Below, piece by piece: positions 16,245 through 25,714 of a DNA stretch of 51,995 nucleotides (position 1 is its first letter; every line of letters begins with the position of its first letter). Below the pieces are notes generated by a model that saw only the letters and a list, made by a program, of their open reading frames with translations, ran no database searches and was not told where the DNA came from. The position numbers and the translations under genes are program-made. Origin of the DNA: Bacteroidota bacterium (lineage in GTDB: Bacteria > Bacteroidota > Bacteroidia > Chitinophagales > Saprospiraceae); NCBI GenBank assembly GCA_016124585.1, contig WGNL01000041.1:1-51995 (forward strand). Direction: 5' to 3'.

Positions 16245-17024
16245 ATGCTGTTTATGAATTCAGAATTTTTACCTAAAATACAGATAATCAGCGGCTTAGT
16301 AGCACCGCCACCCGTAGGCAGGAAGCGGAGAATTGCGGTCTTGCTACCCTATAATTATCACGAAACAGACAAGCGTTACCCGGTTCTCTACCTTCAGGAT
16401 GGCCAAAACCTGCTCGAACACCGCTCACCATTTGGCAATTGGCATGTAGATCATCGGCTGGCCCTCATGGCAGAACGGGGTATCGGGGATATTATCGTTG
16501 TCGCAATTGACCACGCTGAGGAGGACCGCATCCGGGAGTTTTCACCACCTGAAGTGACAAAGTTTGGCCCAAGCCTCGGCAAGCAGTATGCCCGCTACAT
16601 GGCCAAGGAACTCAAACCATACGTTGACGCCAATTTTCGAACCTTGGCAGACCGTCAGCACACTGGAGTTGGAGGTAGCAGCATGGGAGGACTTATCAGT
16701 GTTTATAGCGGATTTATCTTTCCTGAAACCTTTGGAAAGATGATGATTTTCTCACCTTCCCTTTGGCTTTCGCCAAAAATTTATTTCCACGCCATCAATT
16801 TTTTCAACCCGTTTCAGACAAAAATTTACCTTTACGCAGGTGGCAACGAGGGGTCCAATATGGTTCCCAATGTGCAGCGCCTAAAGGCTGCTTTGCAACG
16901 CAAAGGCCTTGACGGCAGCAAAATTGAATTTGAAATTTCCATTGACCCAGAGGGAGAACACAATGAAGCCAAATGGGGCGAGGAGTTCCCAAGGGCAGTG
17001 GAATGGTTGTTTTTCAAGGATTGA
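16245..17024 (+). CDS. Putative esterase (alpha/beta hydrolase, PF00756 type)
   Basis: The protein has 259 residues; the start is ATG 16245 or 16254. It has the layout of the esterase-D/enterochelin-esterase family: an early strand with RYPVLYLQDGQNLLEHRSP, the nucleophile elbow GVGGSSMGGLIS around residues 143-154 with Ser as nucleophile, and a late His in EGEHNEAKW. No signal peptide is visible, so it is cytoplasmic. It precedes glgA by 72 bp, and the gap is largely filled by an inverted repeat. It could act on a glycan or sugar ester, but the substrate is not shown. Confidence 0.85.
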   Translation: MLFMNSEFLPKIQIISGLVAPPPVGRKRRIAVLLPYNYHETDKRYPVLYLQDGQNLLEHRSPFGNWHVDHRLALMAERGIGDIIVVAIDHAEEDRIREFSPPEVTKFGPSLGKQYARYMAKELKPYVDANFRTLADRQHTGVGGSSMGGLISVYSGFIFPETFGKMMIFSPSLWLSPKIYFHAINFFNPFQTKIYLYAGGNEGSNMVPNVQRLKAALQRKGLDGSKIEFEISIDPEGEHNEAKWGEEFPRAVEWLFFKD

Positions 17025-17092
17025 AAGATGGAATGAAAGAAGGAAAAGTACCAACACCTTCAATCCTTCTTTCCTTCAATCCTTCAATTCTT
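17016..17092. repeat. Word-repeat inverted repeat (CCTTCAAT) between esterase and glgA
   Basis: The 29-nt arms at 17016-17044 and 17064-17092 pair with four mismatches around a 19-nt loop. The right arm is made of TCCTTCTTTCCTTCAATCC-type words. The left arm overlaps the end of the esterase gene; the right arm ends 4 nt before the glgA ATG, where it could affect translation. Confidence 0.7.
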
Positions 17093-17096
17093 TGTT

Positions 17097-18527
17097 ATGA
17101 AAATTCTCCACATCAGCATGGAATGCTACCCAGCGGCCAAGTATGGCGGACTGGGAGACGTAGTCGGCGCACTCCCCATTTACCTCAACAAGGCGGGCGT
17201 CAGCACGGCCGTCATCATGCCAAAATTTTCCACCAAATGGCTTAACTCCCAACGCTACCGGGAGGTGTTCAGCGGCCATATCCGTTTGCACAACGACTAT
17301 GTTTGGTTTTCCATTGAAGAGGTACAAAACGAAAGCTTGGGTTTTCCACTTTATGTGACCAATATCCCGGGCAAGTTCGACCGGTCAGGCGTTTACGGCG
17401 ATCCGGGCGGCGGTTGGTACGGTGATGAAGTAGAACGCTACCTGTGCTTTCAGCAAGCGGTATTGAAATGGGTCGTGGACATGCAGTGGAAGCCACAAAT
17501 CCTACATTGTCATGACCACCACACGGGGCTGATACCGTTCATGGTGAAATTTTGCCCCGAGTTCCAATCCATCCGGAACATGCCAACTGTGTTTACCATC
17601 CACAATGGCGAATACAATGGCGCTTTCTCCTGGAACAACGCACACTTGCTGCCCTACTTCCAATCTGATGCCCGCTGGCTGCTCGATTGGGGCAATACCA
17701 TCTGCCCGTTGGCCTCAGCGCTCAAATGTTGTTGGCGTTTCACCACTGTTTCCCCGGGCTATTTGGAAGAGCTAAAATACAGTGCGGCGGGCCTCGAACC
17801 GCTCATCAACAGCGAAATGCCCAAAGCATGGGGCATCATCAATGGCATTGACACCAATGTTTGGGATCCTGCTACTGACAAATACATCGCCCACAAACTG
17901 GAAAAAGGGAAAGTGGCAGCGTACAAGCAATTGAACAAAAACAAACTACTCGACCGCTTCCGCATCATACCGGATATACCAATTATCACTTTTATTGGGC
18001 GGCTGGTACGGGAAAAAGGAGCCGACCTGATTCCTGATACGATTCGGCGAGTACTTGGCAGTGGCGTGCGGGCAGGCTTTGTGATACTGGGTACGGGCGA
18101 ACCAGACCTGATGCAGGTTTTTGCCAATATGAAACGGGAATTCTCCGGCTATTATGATGCTTCTTTGGAGTACAACGAAAAATTGGCGCACCAACTTTAC
18201 GCTGGTTCCGACTTCCTTATCATGCCATCCCGGGTGGAGCCTTGCGGCCTGAACCAGATGTACGCCTGCCGCTACGGCAGCATCCCCATCGTGCGCAGTG
18301 TGGGTGGCTTGAAAGATACCATCATTGACATTGGCGACCAGGGCGGCCGGGGCATCCGTTTCAACAATTTTTCAGTGGATGATGCGGCGATGGCCATTTT
18401 CCGGGCCGTGAAGGTGTACAACAACCCAGAAGTGCTTTCCAGCCTGCGGGAGCGCATCATGGGGGTGGATTTCTCATGGGAGCGCTCGGCGAAGGATTAC
18501 ATGCGGTTGTATGGGGAGTTGAGTTGA
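17097..18527 (+). CDS. glgA: Glycogen synthase, GT5 family
   Basis: The protein has 476 residues, the usual length. Its N-terminal signature MKILHISMECYPAAKYGGLG contains the KxGGLGDV ADP-glucose site (15-22). The C-terminal Rossmann domain has ITFIGRLVREKGADLI and the retaining GT-B catalytic segment PSRVEPCGLNQMYACRYGS, ending in VGGLKDTI. It transfers glucose from a nucleotide sugar to the growing alpha-1,4-glucan in the cytoplasm. No other glycogen genes are adjacent. An inverted repeat occupies the leader directly before the ATG. Confidence 0.95.
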   Translation: MKILHISMECYPAAKYGGLGDVVGALPIYLNKAGVSTAVIMPKFSTKWLNSQRYREVFSGHIRLHNDYVWFSIEEVQNESLGFPLYVTNIPGKFDRSGVYGDPGGGWYGDEVERYLCFQQAVLKWVVDMQWKPQILHCHDHHTGLIPFMVKFCPEFQSIRNMPTVFTIHNGEYNGAFSWNNAHLLPYFQSDARWLLDWGNTICPLASALKCCWRFTTVSPGYLEELKYSAAGLEPLINSEMPKAWGIINGIDTNVWDPATDKYIAHKLEKGKVAAYKQLNKNKLLDRFRIIPDIPIITFIGRLVREKGADLIPDTIRRVLGSGVRAGFVILGTGEPDLMQVFANMKREFSGYYDASLEYNEKLAHQLYAGSDFLIMPSRVEPCGLNQMYACRYGSIPIVRSVGGLKDTIIDIGDQGGRGIRFNNFSVDDAAMAIFRAVKVYNNPEVLSSLRERIMGVDFSWERSAKDYMRLYGELS

Positions 18528-18547
18528 AGGCAGCAAAAGGGTTTTGC

Positions 18548-19096
18548 CTAGTTTTCAAACCTCTCCGCCAAAAATTTATCCACTTCCTCCAGCGGCATGT
18601 TAACGGCAATGATGTTGCGGTCTGGATCCAGTAAAAATTTGGTGGGCAACTGTTTCACCCCATAGTCATTGGCAATGGGCGAGTCAAAGAACTTGAAATT
18701 GCTCACAGGGTCAATCGCCTGGTATGGCCAGTTATGGCCTAACCGTTCGATGGCATTGACCCAACGGCGTCTGTCTTTTTCCACCGCTATACTGACGATA
18801 GTAAACCCGTCGGCGTCCTTGAACTTGGACGTCCCATATTTTTCATACAAAGCAATAAGCGCAGGAGACTCACCTATGCAAGGCCCGCACCAACTGCCCC
18901 AAAAATCGAGCAGCACGTACTTGCCTTTCAAATCGGAGAGCTTGAATCCTAAATTTTTATCAGAAACAGCCACAAAGTCAGGCGCTTTTTCGCCGTCGCC
19001 GACATTGGGTTTTAGGTAAAATTGTTTCCCCACCGTAAACAAACCAGCCGCCACAACGAAGAGGATAATGTAATTGATTGGGTTCCATTTTTTCAT
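18548..19096 (-). CDS. TlpA-like thiol:disulfide oxidoreductase (membrane-anchored)
   Basis: The protein has 182 residues. One N-terminal hydrophobic segment (IILFVVAAGLFTVGKQFYL) anchors it in the inner membrane with the thioredoxin fold in the periplasm. The active site is LLDFWGSWCGPCIGESP with the CxxC pair. A cis-Pro region follows near QLPTKFLLDPD. It probably reduces or exchanges disulfides in exported proteins or cytochromes. It is convergent with glgA (20-bp gap) and apparently transcribed with nothing else. Confidence 0.9.
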   Translation of the reverse strand: MKKWNPINYIILFVVAAGLFTVGKQFYLKPNVGDGEKAPDFVAVSDKNLGFKLSDLKGKYVLLDFWGSWCGPCIGESPALIALYEKYGTSKFKDADGFTIVSIAVEKDRRRWVNAIERLGHNWPYQAIDPVSNFKFFDSPIANDYGVKQLPTKFLLDPDRNIIAVNMPLEEVDKFLAERFEN

Positions 19097-19130
19097 GGGA
19101 CAAAGATAGGGATAGCCCCTTTGGATTGTA

Positions 19131-19688
19131 TCATTTTAACCTTGATATAACGACCTCTTCGAACCACAACAAGGGCGCTTGAACTTTGTCGCCAGTGCGG
19201 GTGTCGCATTTATAAAAATCAAAATACAGGGGCAGGTTGTCGCCAACTGTTTCGAGCAGCTTGTCGAGGCGTTGGGCAGAAGCGGTCGGCTGTCCTTCCA
19301 AGTTAGCAGCACGCCAACAGTAAAAAGCCTCGTCATGAAGTTCGATAAGATCCAACAGGGCAGGGTCGTCCAGATAGCGTTCCATGAACTCCCTTGCCAG
19401 TAGCCCGTGGTGCTTCACCCGTCGGCCGAGTTGGAATTCCTGAAATTTGAAAGTATCGTGCGTGAGTGCGATGAGGCGAAGCTGCTTTCTTGTTTCTTCG
19501 TTTGATGCGTAATGCTCCACATTGTCAAGCACCTCCCGGACGTGCAGGCCGACCATGCCTTCCGGATGCCCAAACCTGGGTTTGCCCCAATGCAGGCCTT
19601 CCCTGAATATCGGGATGTCGAACAGCATGACCTCCAGTTCTGTTTCGGGTTGGAGGAGGGAATGAAAATCTAATCCGTTTTGCAGCAT
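19131..19688 (-). CDS. HD-domain-like putative phosphohydrolase
   Basis: The protein has 185 residues. Histidines and aspartates occur in the HD order: H in MVGLHVREVLDNVEH, the HD pair in LRLIALTHDTFKF, H in KHHGLLAREFMERY, and H/D in LIELHDEAFYCW. This fits an HD-superfamily metal-dependent phosphohydrolase. It has no signal peptide or membrane span. The last 45 residues (SAQRLDKLLETVGDNLPLYF) are helical. It is separated by 34 bp from the TlpA gene in the same direction. The substrate is unknown; the assignment is by motif order only. Confidence 0.6.
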   Translation of the reverse strand: MLQNGLDFHSLLQPETELEVMLFDIPIFREGLHWGKPRFGHPEGMVGLHVREVLDNVEHYASNEETRKQLRLIALTHDTFKFQEFQLGRRVKHHGLLAREFMERYLDDPALLDLIELHDEAFYCWRAANLEGQPTASAQRLDKLLETVGDNLPLYFDFYKCDTRTGDKVQAPLLWFEEVVISRLK

Positions 19689-19916
19689 GGGTCGTCGCAG
19701 TTTGCCAAGTATCTGGGCAGCAGGGGCGAAAAAACTAAACTTTGGGTGAATGTCAACATTTGATGGGGTTTAAAAAAAGTGTAGGCTAATAATTCAGGTA
19801 AAAAAAAATTAGCACCCAATACGATTGGAACCATTGATTTTTTAGGCTGTTTTTTCTGCTTGTTAATTTGTCGTTAAACCAGTTTTGTGAAATAACCGAT
19901 GGAGGGACGGGGCGTT

Positions 19917-19924
19917 TATTTTTG
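19917..19924 (+). promoter_or_regulatory. Possible -7 box of the HtrA protease gene
   Basis: TATTTTTG matches TAnnTTTG, 64 bp before the ATG. No -33 box is at the usual distance (a TTTG is at 19884-19887, 29 nt away). The 300-bp gap 19689-19988 contains nothing else that I can support. Confidence 0.3.
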
Positions 19925-19988
19925 CAATATACAACCGACCCCAATGCAGGTCAATACTTTAGAACTTCTAACCTAATTTTGTTTAACC

Positions 19989-21152
19989 ATGAAGCAAGTA
20001 CTTTCATATGTTTTTGCGGGCATGATTGGCGGTGGTATCACCTTAGGTGGTTATTTTGCTTTGCAAAGCGATCAGCCAATTATCATATCCAACAACGGCC
20101 AGTTCGCTAAGCAAGTAAGCAATGTAAATGTTGGCCCAACCCCTAATTTTCCATTTGATTTTACGGAGGCAGCCGCCACAGCTACACCAGCAGTTGTGCA
20201 TATTTCAGCCAAGGAAAGCGAAAAAAAGGCACGTGAAAACCGTAGAAACAACCAGCAATTCCCCAATTTTTTTGATGACAATTCCTTTTTTGGAAATCCA
20301 TTCTTCAATTTTAACCAACCGAAAGAGGGTACGGGGTCAGGCGTCATTTATACCAATGACGGCTATATTGTAACCAATAACCATGTGGTGGAATTTGCCG
20401 ACCAAGTAGAGGTTACTACTTACGACAACAAAACTTACAAAGCGACTATTGTCGGCACCTACCCAGAGGGCGACTTGGCGGTAATAAAAATTGATGCGAA
20501 AAACCTTCCGACCATGCGGCTTGCCAACTCTGACGAGGCTAAGATTGGCGAGTGGGTACTTGCAGTTGGCAACCCCCTTGAACTGAATTCAACTGTCACT
20601 GCTGGCATTATCAGCGCAAAAGGACGGGACATCAATATCATCAAAGGGAAGGCGCCTATTGAATCGTTCATTCAGACCGACGCAGCCGTGAACCCTGGCA
20701 ACAGTGGCGGAGCGCTTGTAGATGCTAATGGAAGACTGCTTGGCATCAATACGGCGATTGCCACACAAACGGGTTATTTCGAGGGTTATTCGTTTGCTAT
20801 CCCTGTCAATCTTGTGACGAGTATCGTAGATGACCTCATCAAAAATGGCAATTACGAACGTGGGTTCTTAGGTATTAATATTGCCGACCTAGACAATGAA
20901 ACGGCCAACGAACTGGGGCTGGATATTTCCCAAGGGGTGTTGGTAGAGAGCTTGGTGGATGGTGGCGCCGCACAATACGCTGGCGTTTTGCCCAATGATG
21001 TTATTGTGCAGGCAAATGGGAAAAAAGTGAAATCCTCTGCTGACCTGCTAGAAGCAGTGGGAGGCTCCAAGGCTGGAGAAATGGTTTCCTTGGTGCTAAA
21101 TAGGAGTGGAAAGCAAGAAAACTTAAGTGTTCGCTTAAAGGCAAATAATTAG
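19989..21152 (+). CDS. HtrA/DegP-type serine protease with one PDZ domain
   Basis: The protein has 387 residues. An N-terminal hydrophobic segment (VLSYVFAGMIGGGITLGGYF) acts as signal or anchor. The trypsin-like domain carries the catalytic triad His132 (IVTNNHVVEF), Asp162 (EGDLAVIKID) and Ser239 (VNPGNSGGALVD). One PDZ domain covers about 295-385 (GFLGINIADLDN, GVLPNDVIVQANGKKVKS), so it is nearer DegS/one-PDZ forms than two-PDZ DegP. It acts in the periplasm on misfolded envelope proteins. The gene stands alone, with a terminator-like hairpin 130 bp downstream. Confidence 0.93.
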   Translation: MKQVLSYVFAGMIGGGITLGGYFALQSDQPIIISNNGQFAKQVSNVNVGPTPNFPFDFTEAAATATPAVVHISAKESEKKARENRRNNQQFPNFFDDNSFFGNPFFNFNQPKEGTGSGVIYTNDGYIVTNNHVVEFADQVEVTTYDNKTYKATIVGTYPEGDLAVIKIDAKNLPTMRLANSDEAKIGEWVLAVGNPLELNSTVTAGIISAKGRDINIIKGKAPIESFIQTDAAVNPGNSGGALVDANGRLLGINTAIATQTGYFEGYSFAIPVNLVTSIVDDLIKNGNYERGFLGINIADLDNETANELGLDISQGVLVESLVDGGAAQYAGVLPNDVIVQANGKKVKSSADLLEAVGGSKAGEMVSLVLNRSGKQENLSVRLKANN

Positions 21153-21282
21153 CAAATACTAGCCTGCCCATTTCACTTTAAGAATTCCTTAACAAACGTT
21201 GAGGCAACATTTGGAGAAAGTGGACGGTTATTGGAAGTATAAAAAGACTTGTTTAAAGTTGGTTTTTCGTTTTGTTTTGATG

Positions 21283-21315
21283 CGTCTGTCTTGATTTTCG
21301 AGGCAGACGTTTTTT
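21283..21315 (+). terminator. Terminator-like hairpin after the HtrA gene
   Basis: CGTCTGTCT (21283-21291) pairs with AGGCAGACG (21301-21309, one G-T) around a 9-nt loop and is followed by TTTTTT. Confidence 0.7.
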
Positions 21316-21414
21316 ATGTCCCGCCTTATTTTTTTTATTCAAAAAACAAATATTTTACTGACAACTGCATTTGACATAGGTTAGTCCTTGTTTCACCAAA
21401 AAATACAAGGAACT

Positions 21415-22116
21415 ATGAGAAAATTACTGCGACCGTTCGAGGATTTCCTATGCTTGTTTTTTCCACATCTTTGTCTTGCCTGTGAGCGCAATTCACCACC
21501 TTATGGCGACCATATTTGCACAATTTGTAAGGCGACCATGCCTGAAGCTAATTTCCATCTACGAAAGGAGAATCCGTTCACTGAGAAATTTTGGGGACGA
21601 GTGAATGTCCATGCAGGCATGGCCCTGTACCTGTTTACGAAGGAAAGTCGTGTTCAAAACCTTATCCATCACTTAAAATATAAAGGCAAAACGGAGGTGG
21701 GAACCGTTTTAGGGCAGAGGATAGGCAATATGCTCCATCAGTCGCCACTGTTCGCAGGTATTGACGTGATTGTTCCTGTGCCACTACACCTGCGGAAGGA
21801 ACGCATCCGGGGATACAACCAAAGCGAAGTTTTAGGAAACGGCATTGCCGATACTTTTGGTAGGCCTCTTATTGGCAATGGAATGAAACGGACCATTCAT
21901 TCCACTTCACAAACTAAACAGTCCCGGGAGTCAAGACTGCACAATGTCGGCGAGGTTTTCGAAGTAGCCAAACCCAAATTACTGGAAGGGAAACATATAC
22001 TTTTGGTGGACGATGTACTGACTACAGGGGCTACCTTGGAAGTTTGCGCAAACAAGCTACTCGAAGTACCCGGAGTGAAGATTAGCATGGCGACAATTGC
22101 CATTGCAATTCACTGA
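21415..22116 (+). CDS. ComF-family phosphoribosyltransferase-like protein
   Basis: The protein has 233 residues from the ATG at 21415. Four cysteines form an N-terminal zinc finger (C20, C23, C35, C38: CLAC and CTIC). The C-terminal phosphoribosyltransferase fold has IVPVPLHLRKERIRGYNQS and the PRPP-binding motif HILLVDDVLTTGATLEVC. ComF proteins support DNA uptake and recombination in competent bacteria. It is cytoplasmic and is convergent with pyrH. The length is typical of the family. Confidence 0.92.
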   Translation: MRKLLRPFEDFLCLFFPHLCLACERNSPPYGDHICTICKATMPEANFHLRKENPFTEKFWGRVNVHAGMALYLFTKESRVQNLIHHLKYKGKTEVGTVLGQRIGNMLHQSPLFAGIDVIVPVPLHLRKERIRGYNQSEVLGNGIADTFGRPLIGNGMKRTIHSTSQTKQSRESRLHNVGEVFEVAKPKLLEGKHILLVDDVLTTGATLEVCANKLLEVPGVKISMATIAIAIH

Positions 22117-22170
22117 TTCAAGCGACGCTTATATGTCAGCTTAACCCTATTAAGGTTTACAACTACTATA

Positions 22171-22890
22171 TTATTCAGCTGCTTCGACTAGAGTCCCCAC
22201 TTTTTCACCAATTACAATCCGCTTTAGATTGTCCTTGTTATTGATGTCAAAAACGATGATAGGCACATTGTTTTCTTGGCAAATGGTGAACGCAGTCATG
22301 TCCATTACGCCGAGCCCCATGCTGATGGCTTGATTGAATGTGAGGTGGTCAAACTTAACCGCACTTGAGTCCTTTTCTGGGTCTGCATTGTAAATTCCAT
22401 CCACACGGGTACCCTTCAGTATCACATCTGCACCGACCTCATTGGCACGGAGGGCAGCTGCGGAATCTGTCGTGAAATAAGGATTGCCAGTGCCTCCTGA
22501 GAAAAGCACGACCCTCCCTTTTTCAAGGTGCCTAACGGCCCTGCGGCGGATGTAAGGCTCTGCAATCTGATCCATTTTTATTGCTGAAATTAGGCGGGTG
22601 AAAACCCCAGCGCTTTCAAGGGCACTTTGCAGTGCCATGCCATTAATGACAGTGGCTAACATGCCCATATAATCACCCTGCACCCGGTCAATTCCAGACT
22701 GCGCCGCCTGCAAGCCTCGAAAAATATTGCCGCCTCCAATAACTACAGCCACTTCGATGTTCATTTCCACCAATTCTTTTATTTGCTGCGCATAATAAAA
22801 AAGCATGGAAGCTTCGATGCCATATTTCTGGTTGCCCATGAGCGATTCTCCACTCAATTTCAACAAAATCCGTTTGTATTTGATTGCCAT
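22171..22890 (-). CDS. pyrH: UMP kinase
   Basis: The protein has 239 residues from the ATG at 22890 ([19 protein letters not shown]). It belongs to the amino-acid-kinase fold: phosphate-binding [19 protein letters not shown], a UMP site around [15 protein letters not shown], and the C-terminal [14 protein letters not shown]. It phosphorylates UMP to UDP with ATP and is a hexameric, GTP-regulated cytoplasmic enzyme. It follows tsf in the usual bacterial order, but a strong terminator separates them, so it probably has its own promoter. Confidence 0.97.
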   Translation of the reverse strand: MAIKYKRILLKLSGESLMGNQKYGIEASMLFYYAQQIKELVEMNIEVAVVIGGGNIFRGLQAAQSGIDRVQGDYMGMLATVINGMALQSALESAGVFTRLISAIKMDQIAEPYIRRRAVRHLEKGRVVLFSGGTGNPYFTTDSAAALRANEVGADVILKGTRVDGIYNADPEKDSSAVKFDHLTFNQAISMGLGVMDMTAFTICQENNVPIIVFDINNKDNLKRIVIGEKVGTLVEAAE

Positions 22891-22956
22891 AGTTTTCTTT
22901 GAGAATGGTAAAAATTTGACCGGGGCGAAAATAGAAGAAAGGAAATGCAAGGGCAT

Positions 22957-22990
22957 AAAAAAAGGCGAATTAATTGCTTAATTCGCCTTT
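22957..22990 (-). terminator. Rho-independent terminator after tsf
   Basis: AAAGGCGAATTA (22961-22972) pairs with TAATTCGCCTTT (22979-22990) with a 6-nt loop; on the minus strand the T-run at 22963-22957 follows. It closes the rplM-rpsI-rpsB-tsf operon before pyrH. Confidence 0.85.
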
Positions 22991-23005
22991 CATAGCTTCG
23001 GGCAA

Positions 23006-23854
23006 TTAGCCCAGTTCAACGTGTTTGAACTCAGTGACCGTCAGGTCTTTGTTCAAACTTTGAAGGTACTGCGCAACTGTTAGCTTACCGTCTTTGACGT
23101 AAGCTTGGTTGAGCAGGGTGCTTTCTTGGTAAAACTTGTTCAGCTTACCAACTGCGATTTTTTCAAGCATAGCCTCTGGCTTGCCTTCTTGGCGAGCCTG
23201 CTCTTTGCCTATTTCAATTTCTTTTTCGATCAAATCGGCAGATACGCCATCTTTGTCAAGCGCAACTGGGCGCATGGCTGCAATCTGCATGGCCACGTTC
23301 TTGCCTGGCTCGATGTACTCAGGGCCTTCGAGGTTCAGCGCTACAATAACACCAGCACGGTTACCCATGTGGATATATGGAAGCACCTGGCCTTGGCCAG
23401 CAGCAGTTTCGATTTTAGAATAGTAGTTCACCTCTACTTTTTCACCGATAACACCTACTTGCTCTGTGATCTTCTCACCAATAGTCAAACTGCCTTCGTA
23501 TGGAAGTGCAAGCAGTGCATCCGTGTCAGCAGGCAAGTGTTTGAGAGCTATTTCAGTGATACTTTTTGCGAAGTTCACAAAATCTTCGTTTTTGGCTACG
23601 AAGTCAGTTTCACAGCTCAAGCGCACTAAAACACCATTGTTGCGGTTAGCAGAAGTCATAGCTATCACGGCACCTTCTTTTGCTTCACGGTCTGCACGTT
23701 TCAGCGAAAGTTTCTGGCCTTGCTTGCGTAATACTTCTACTGCTTTATCGAAATCGCCACCCGCTTCTTCGAGGGCTTTTTTGCAATCCATCATGCCAGC
23801 ACCCGTCATGTCACGGAGCTTTTTTACATCGGCAGCTGATAATGTCGTGGTCAT
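23006..23854 (-). CDS. tsf: Translation elongation factor Ts
   Basis: The protein has 282 residues. The N-terminal UBA-like domain has LRDMTGAGMMDCKKALEEA, followed by the core contact sequence for EF-Tu (VRLSCETDFVAKNEDFVNFA, containing the TDFV motif). It exchanges GDP for GTP on EF-Tu in the cytoplasm. It is downstream of rpsB in the standard order, 132 bp apart. Confidence 0.98.
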   Translation of the reverse strand: MTTTLSAADVKKLRDMTGAGMMDCKKALEEAGGDFDKAVEVLRKQGQKLSLKRADREAKEGAVIAMTSANRNNGVLVRLSCETDFVAKNEDFVNFAKSITEIALKHLPADTDALLALPYEGSLTIGEKITEQVGVIGEKVEVNYYSKIETAAGQGQVLPYIHMGNRAGVIVALNLEGPEYIEPGKNVAMQIAAMRPVALDKDGVSADLIEKEIEIGKEQARQEGKPEAMLEKIAVGKLNKFYQESTLLNQAYVKDGKLTVAQYLQSLNKDLTVTEFKHVELG

Positions 23855-23986
23855 TTTATTTGAATATTAAATGGTTAAAATTTGATGAGCGCAATCTACG
23901 CTTAGTCAAATTAGAAGTTTCTGAAAACAGGTTAAGTCTCTGTAAAGCCCTGAAGAATAGGAGCTTTTATCCTCTCCTGTATTCGA

Positions 23987-24718
23987 TTAACCCTCCGCTT
24001 CTACTTCAGTTTTTTCTTCTTCTACCTTGGTGCTGCGATCAGCCAAGCCCTCACGGATTGCCTCTGCCAAGTAATTGGTAACGATGCTGATTGACTTCGA
24101 AGCATCGTCGTTGGCTGGGATGGCGAAGTCCACTTTGTTAGGGTCGGAGTTCGTGTCCACCATAGCAAAAGTGCGAATCCCCAAGCGTTGTGCCTCTGCC
24201 AAAGCCAGGTGCTCGTGAGAAATATCCACCATGAAAATGGCAGCTGGGAGGCGTCCCAAACTTTCAATTCCTCCGAAAACCTTGTCCAATTTGATACGCT
24301 CACGGTCGAGCGTGAGTCGCTCTTTTTTAGTCATGCTGGCAGCAGTGCCATCGGCGAGCATACGCTCAATGTTCTGCATTTTCTTCACAGAACGCTTGAT
24401 AGTAGCAAAGTTGGTCATCATGCCACCTAACCAACGGTCTGTAACGTGCGGCATTCCAACGGACTGCGCTGCATTGGCAACGATGTCGCGAGCTTGCTTT
24501 TTTGTTGCAACGAACAGGATTTTTCGGCCTGACTTTGCAATGGCACGCATGGCATTTGCTGCACGCTCCATTCCATCCAACGTACGGTTCAGGTCAATGA
24601 TGTGGATACCTTTGCGCTCCATAAAGATGTAGGGCGCCATTTTCGGGTTCCATTTTTTGCGCATGTGGCCAAAGTGAACCCCTGCATCGAGCAAATCTTG
24701 ATATGTAGGTTTTGCCAT
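23987..24718 (-). CDS. rpsB: 30S ribosomal protein S2
   Basis: The protein has 243 residues from the ATG at 24718 (MAKPTYQDLLDAGVHFGHM). It has the typical S2 features: RKKWNPKMAPYIFMERKGI, HIIDLNRTL, RWLGGMMTNFATI, and PAAIFMVDISHEHLALAEA. The C-terminus is acidic (EEEKTEVEAEG). It is in the ribosomal operon between rpsI and tsf. S2 genes are often autoregulated through the mRNA leader; I see no decisive structure here. Confidence 0.98.
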   Translation of the reverse strand: MAKPTYQDLLDAGVHFGHMRKKWNPKMAPYIFMERKGIHIIDLNRTLDGMERAANAMRAIAKSGRKILFVATKKQARDIVANAAQSVGMPHVTDRWLGGMMTNFATIKRSVKKMQNIERMLADGTAASMTKKERLTLDRERIKLDKVFGGIESLGRLPAAIFMVDISHEHLALAEAQRLGIRTFAMVDTNSDPNKVDFAIPANDDASKSISIVTNYLAEAIREGLADRSTKVEEEKTEVEAEG

Positions 24719-24798
24719 TTTTTTTGAATTGCTATTGGAAGTCAGCATTTGGCGCTTCGTTTTTCAACCAAAAGCCAAATGCTGAAAATCGAATGAAA

Positions 24799-25188
24799 TT
24801 AACGTTTGGAGAACTGGAAGCTTCTCCTTGCCTTTGGTTTACCGTATTTTTTACGTTCAACCTCACGGGCATCACGAGTGAGCAGCTTCTTGTCTTTCAA
24901 TGGTTTACGGAAGTCAGCATTGAGCTTCACCAATGCACGGCTGATACCCATGCGGGTGGCTTCTGCTTGGCCTTTGTAACCACCACCATCAACATTCACG
25001 TTGAGGTTGTAAAGGTTGCTCTCCAGATTTACGGTGATGAATGGCTCGGTAATGGAGCCTTGCACATGCACTTGAGGGAAGTATTCTTTATAGTCCTTGC
25101 CGTTCACACTGATTTTGCCTTCACCTTTGGTGAGGTAAACCCTAGCGACAGAGGCCTTTCTTCTTCCGATGGCATTTATCATTTCCAT
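24799..25188 (-). CDS. rpsI: 30S ribosomal protein S9
   Basis: The protein has 129 residues, full length. It starts MEMINAIGRRKASVARVYL and ends with the invariant basic tail ARRSFQFSKR that reaches the ribosomal P site. The GGGYKGQAEATRMGISRAL core is present. It follows rplM by 18 bp. Confidence 0.98.
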   Translation of the reverse strand: MEMINAIGRRKASVARVYLTKGEGKISVNGKDYKEYFPQVHVQGSITEPFITVNLESNLYNLNVNVDGGGYKGQAEATRMGISRALVKLNADFRKPLKDKKLLTRDAREVERKKYGKPKARRSFQFSKR

Positions 25189-25206
25189 GTTTGAAAAATT
25201 TCCTTG

Positions 25207-25650
25207 TTAGAAGTTAAATGGTTGGGGCTTCTGTGCCTGATGAGGATGTTCCTCGCCACCGTACACGAAAAGCTTTTTGATCATTGCATTCCCCAACTTA
25301 GTCTTGGGCAACATGCCACGAACGCCGATTTCAATTACGGCTTCTGGCTTCCGGTCGAGAAGATGGCCTGCGTTTTCCCTTTTGAGGCCGCCTGGATAAC
25401 CTGTGTAGCGCAGGTATTCCTTCTGATCCATTTTTTTTCCGGTGAAGCGGATTTTGTCGGCATTGACGACGATGACATTGTCGCCAGTATCGACATGCGG
25501 GGTAAAGTCGGGCCTATGCTTGCCCCTCAATACGGCCGCAATCTTGGAAAACAGGCGACCGGCAGTCTGGTTGGTTGCATCAACAACATACCAGTCACGC
25601 TTTACCTCTTCCTTTTTCGCCGACACGGTGTTGTAACTCCGAGTATTCAC
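25207..25650 (-). CDS. rplM: 50S ribosomal protein L13
   Basis: The protein has 147 residues with the L13 signatures WYVVDATNQTAGRLFSKIA, HTPHV-type DFTPHVDTGDNVIVVNADK and VRGMLPKTKLGNAMIKKLFV. It is the first gene of the rplM-rpsI-rpsB-tsf operon, with a promoter of Bacteroidota type 65 bp upstream. It binds 23S rRNA early in 50S assembly. Confidence 0.98.
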   Translation of the reverse strand: MNTRSYNTVSAKKEEVKRDWYVVDATNQTAGRLFSKIAAVLRGKHRPDFTPHVDTGDNVIVVNADKIRFTGKKMDQKEYLRYTGYPGGLKRENAGHLLDRKPEAVIEIGVRGMLPKTKLGNAMIKKLFVYGGEEHPHQAQKPQPFNF

Positions 25651-25714
25651 GATTTTATGCGTTTAAACTGTGATGAAATTTTTATCCAAAAAATGCCTTT
25701 TTCAAAGGCGGGTG

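Noticed and set aside
16245-16254. Choosing ATG 16254 as the esterase start
   Set aside because: Both ATGs are equally plausible and only three codons apart; neither has a clear ribosome binding site, so the longer form was kept.
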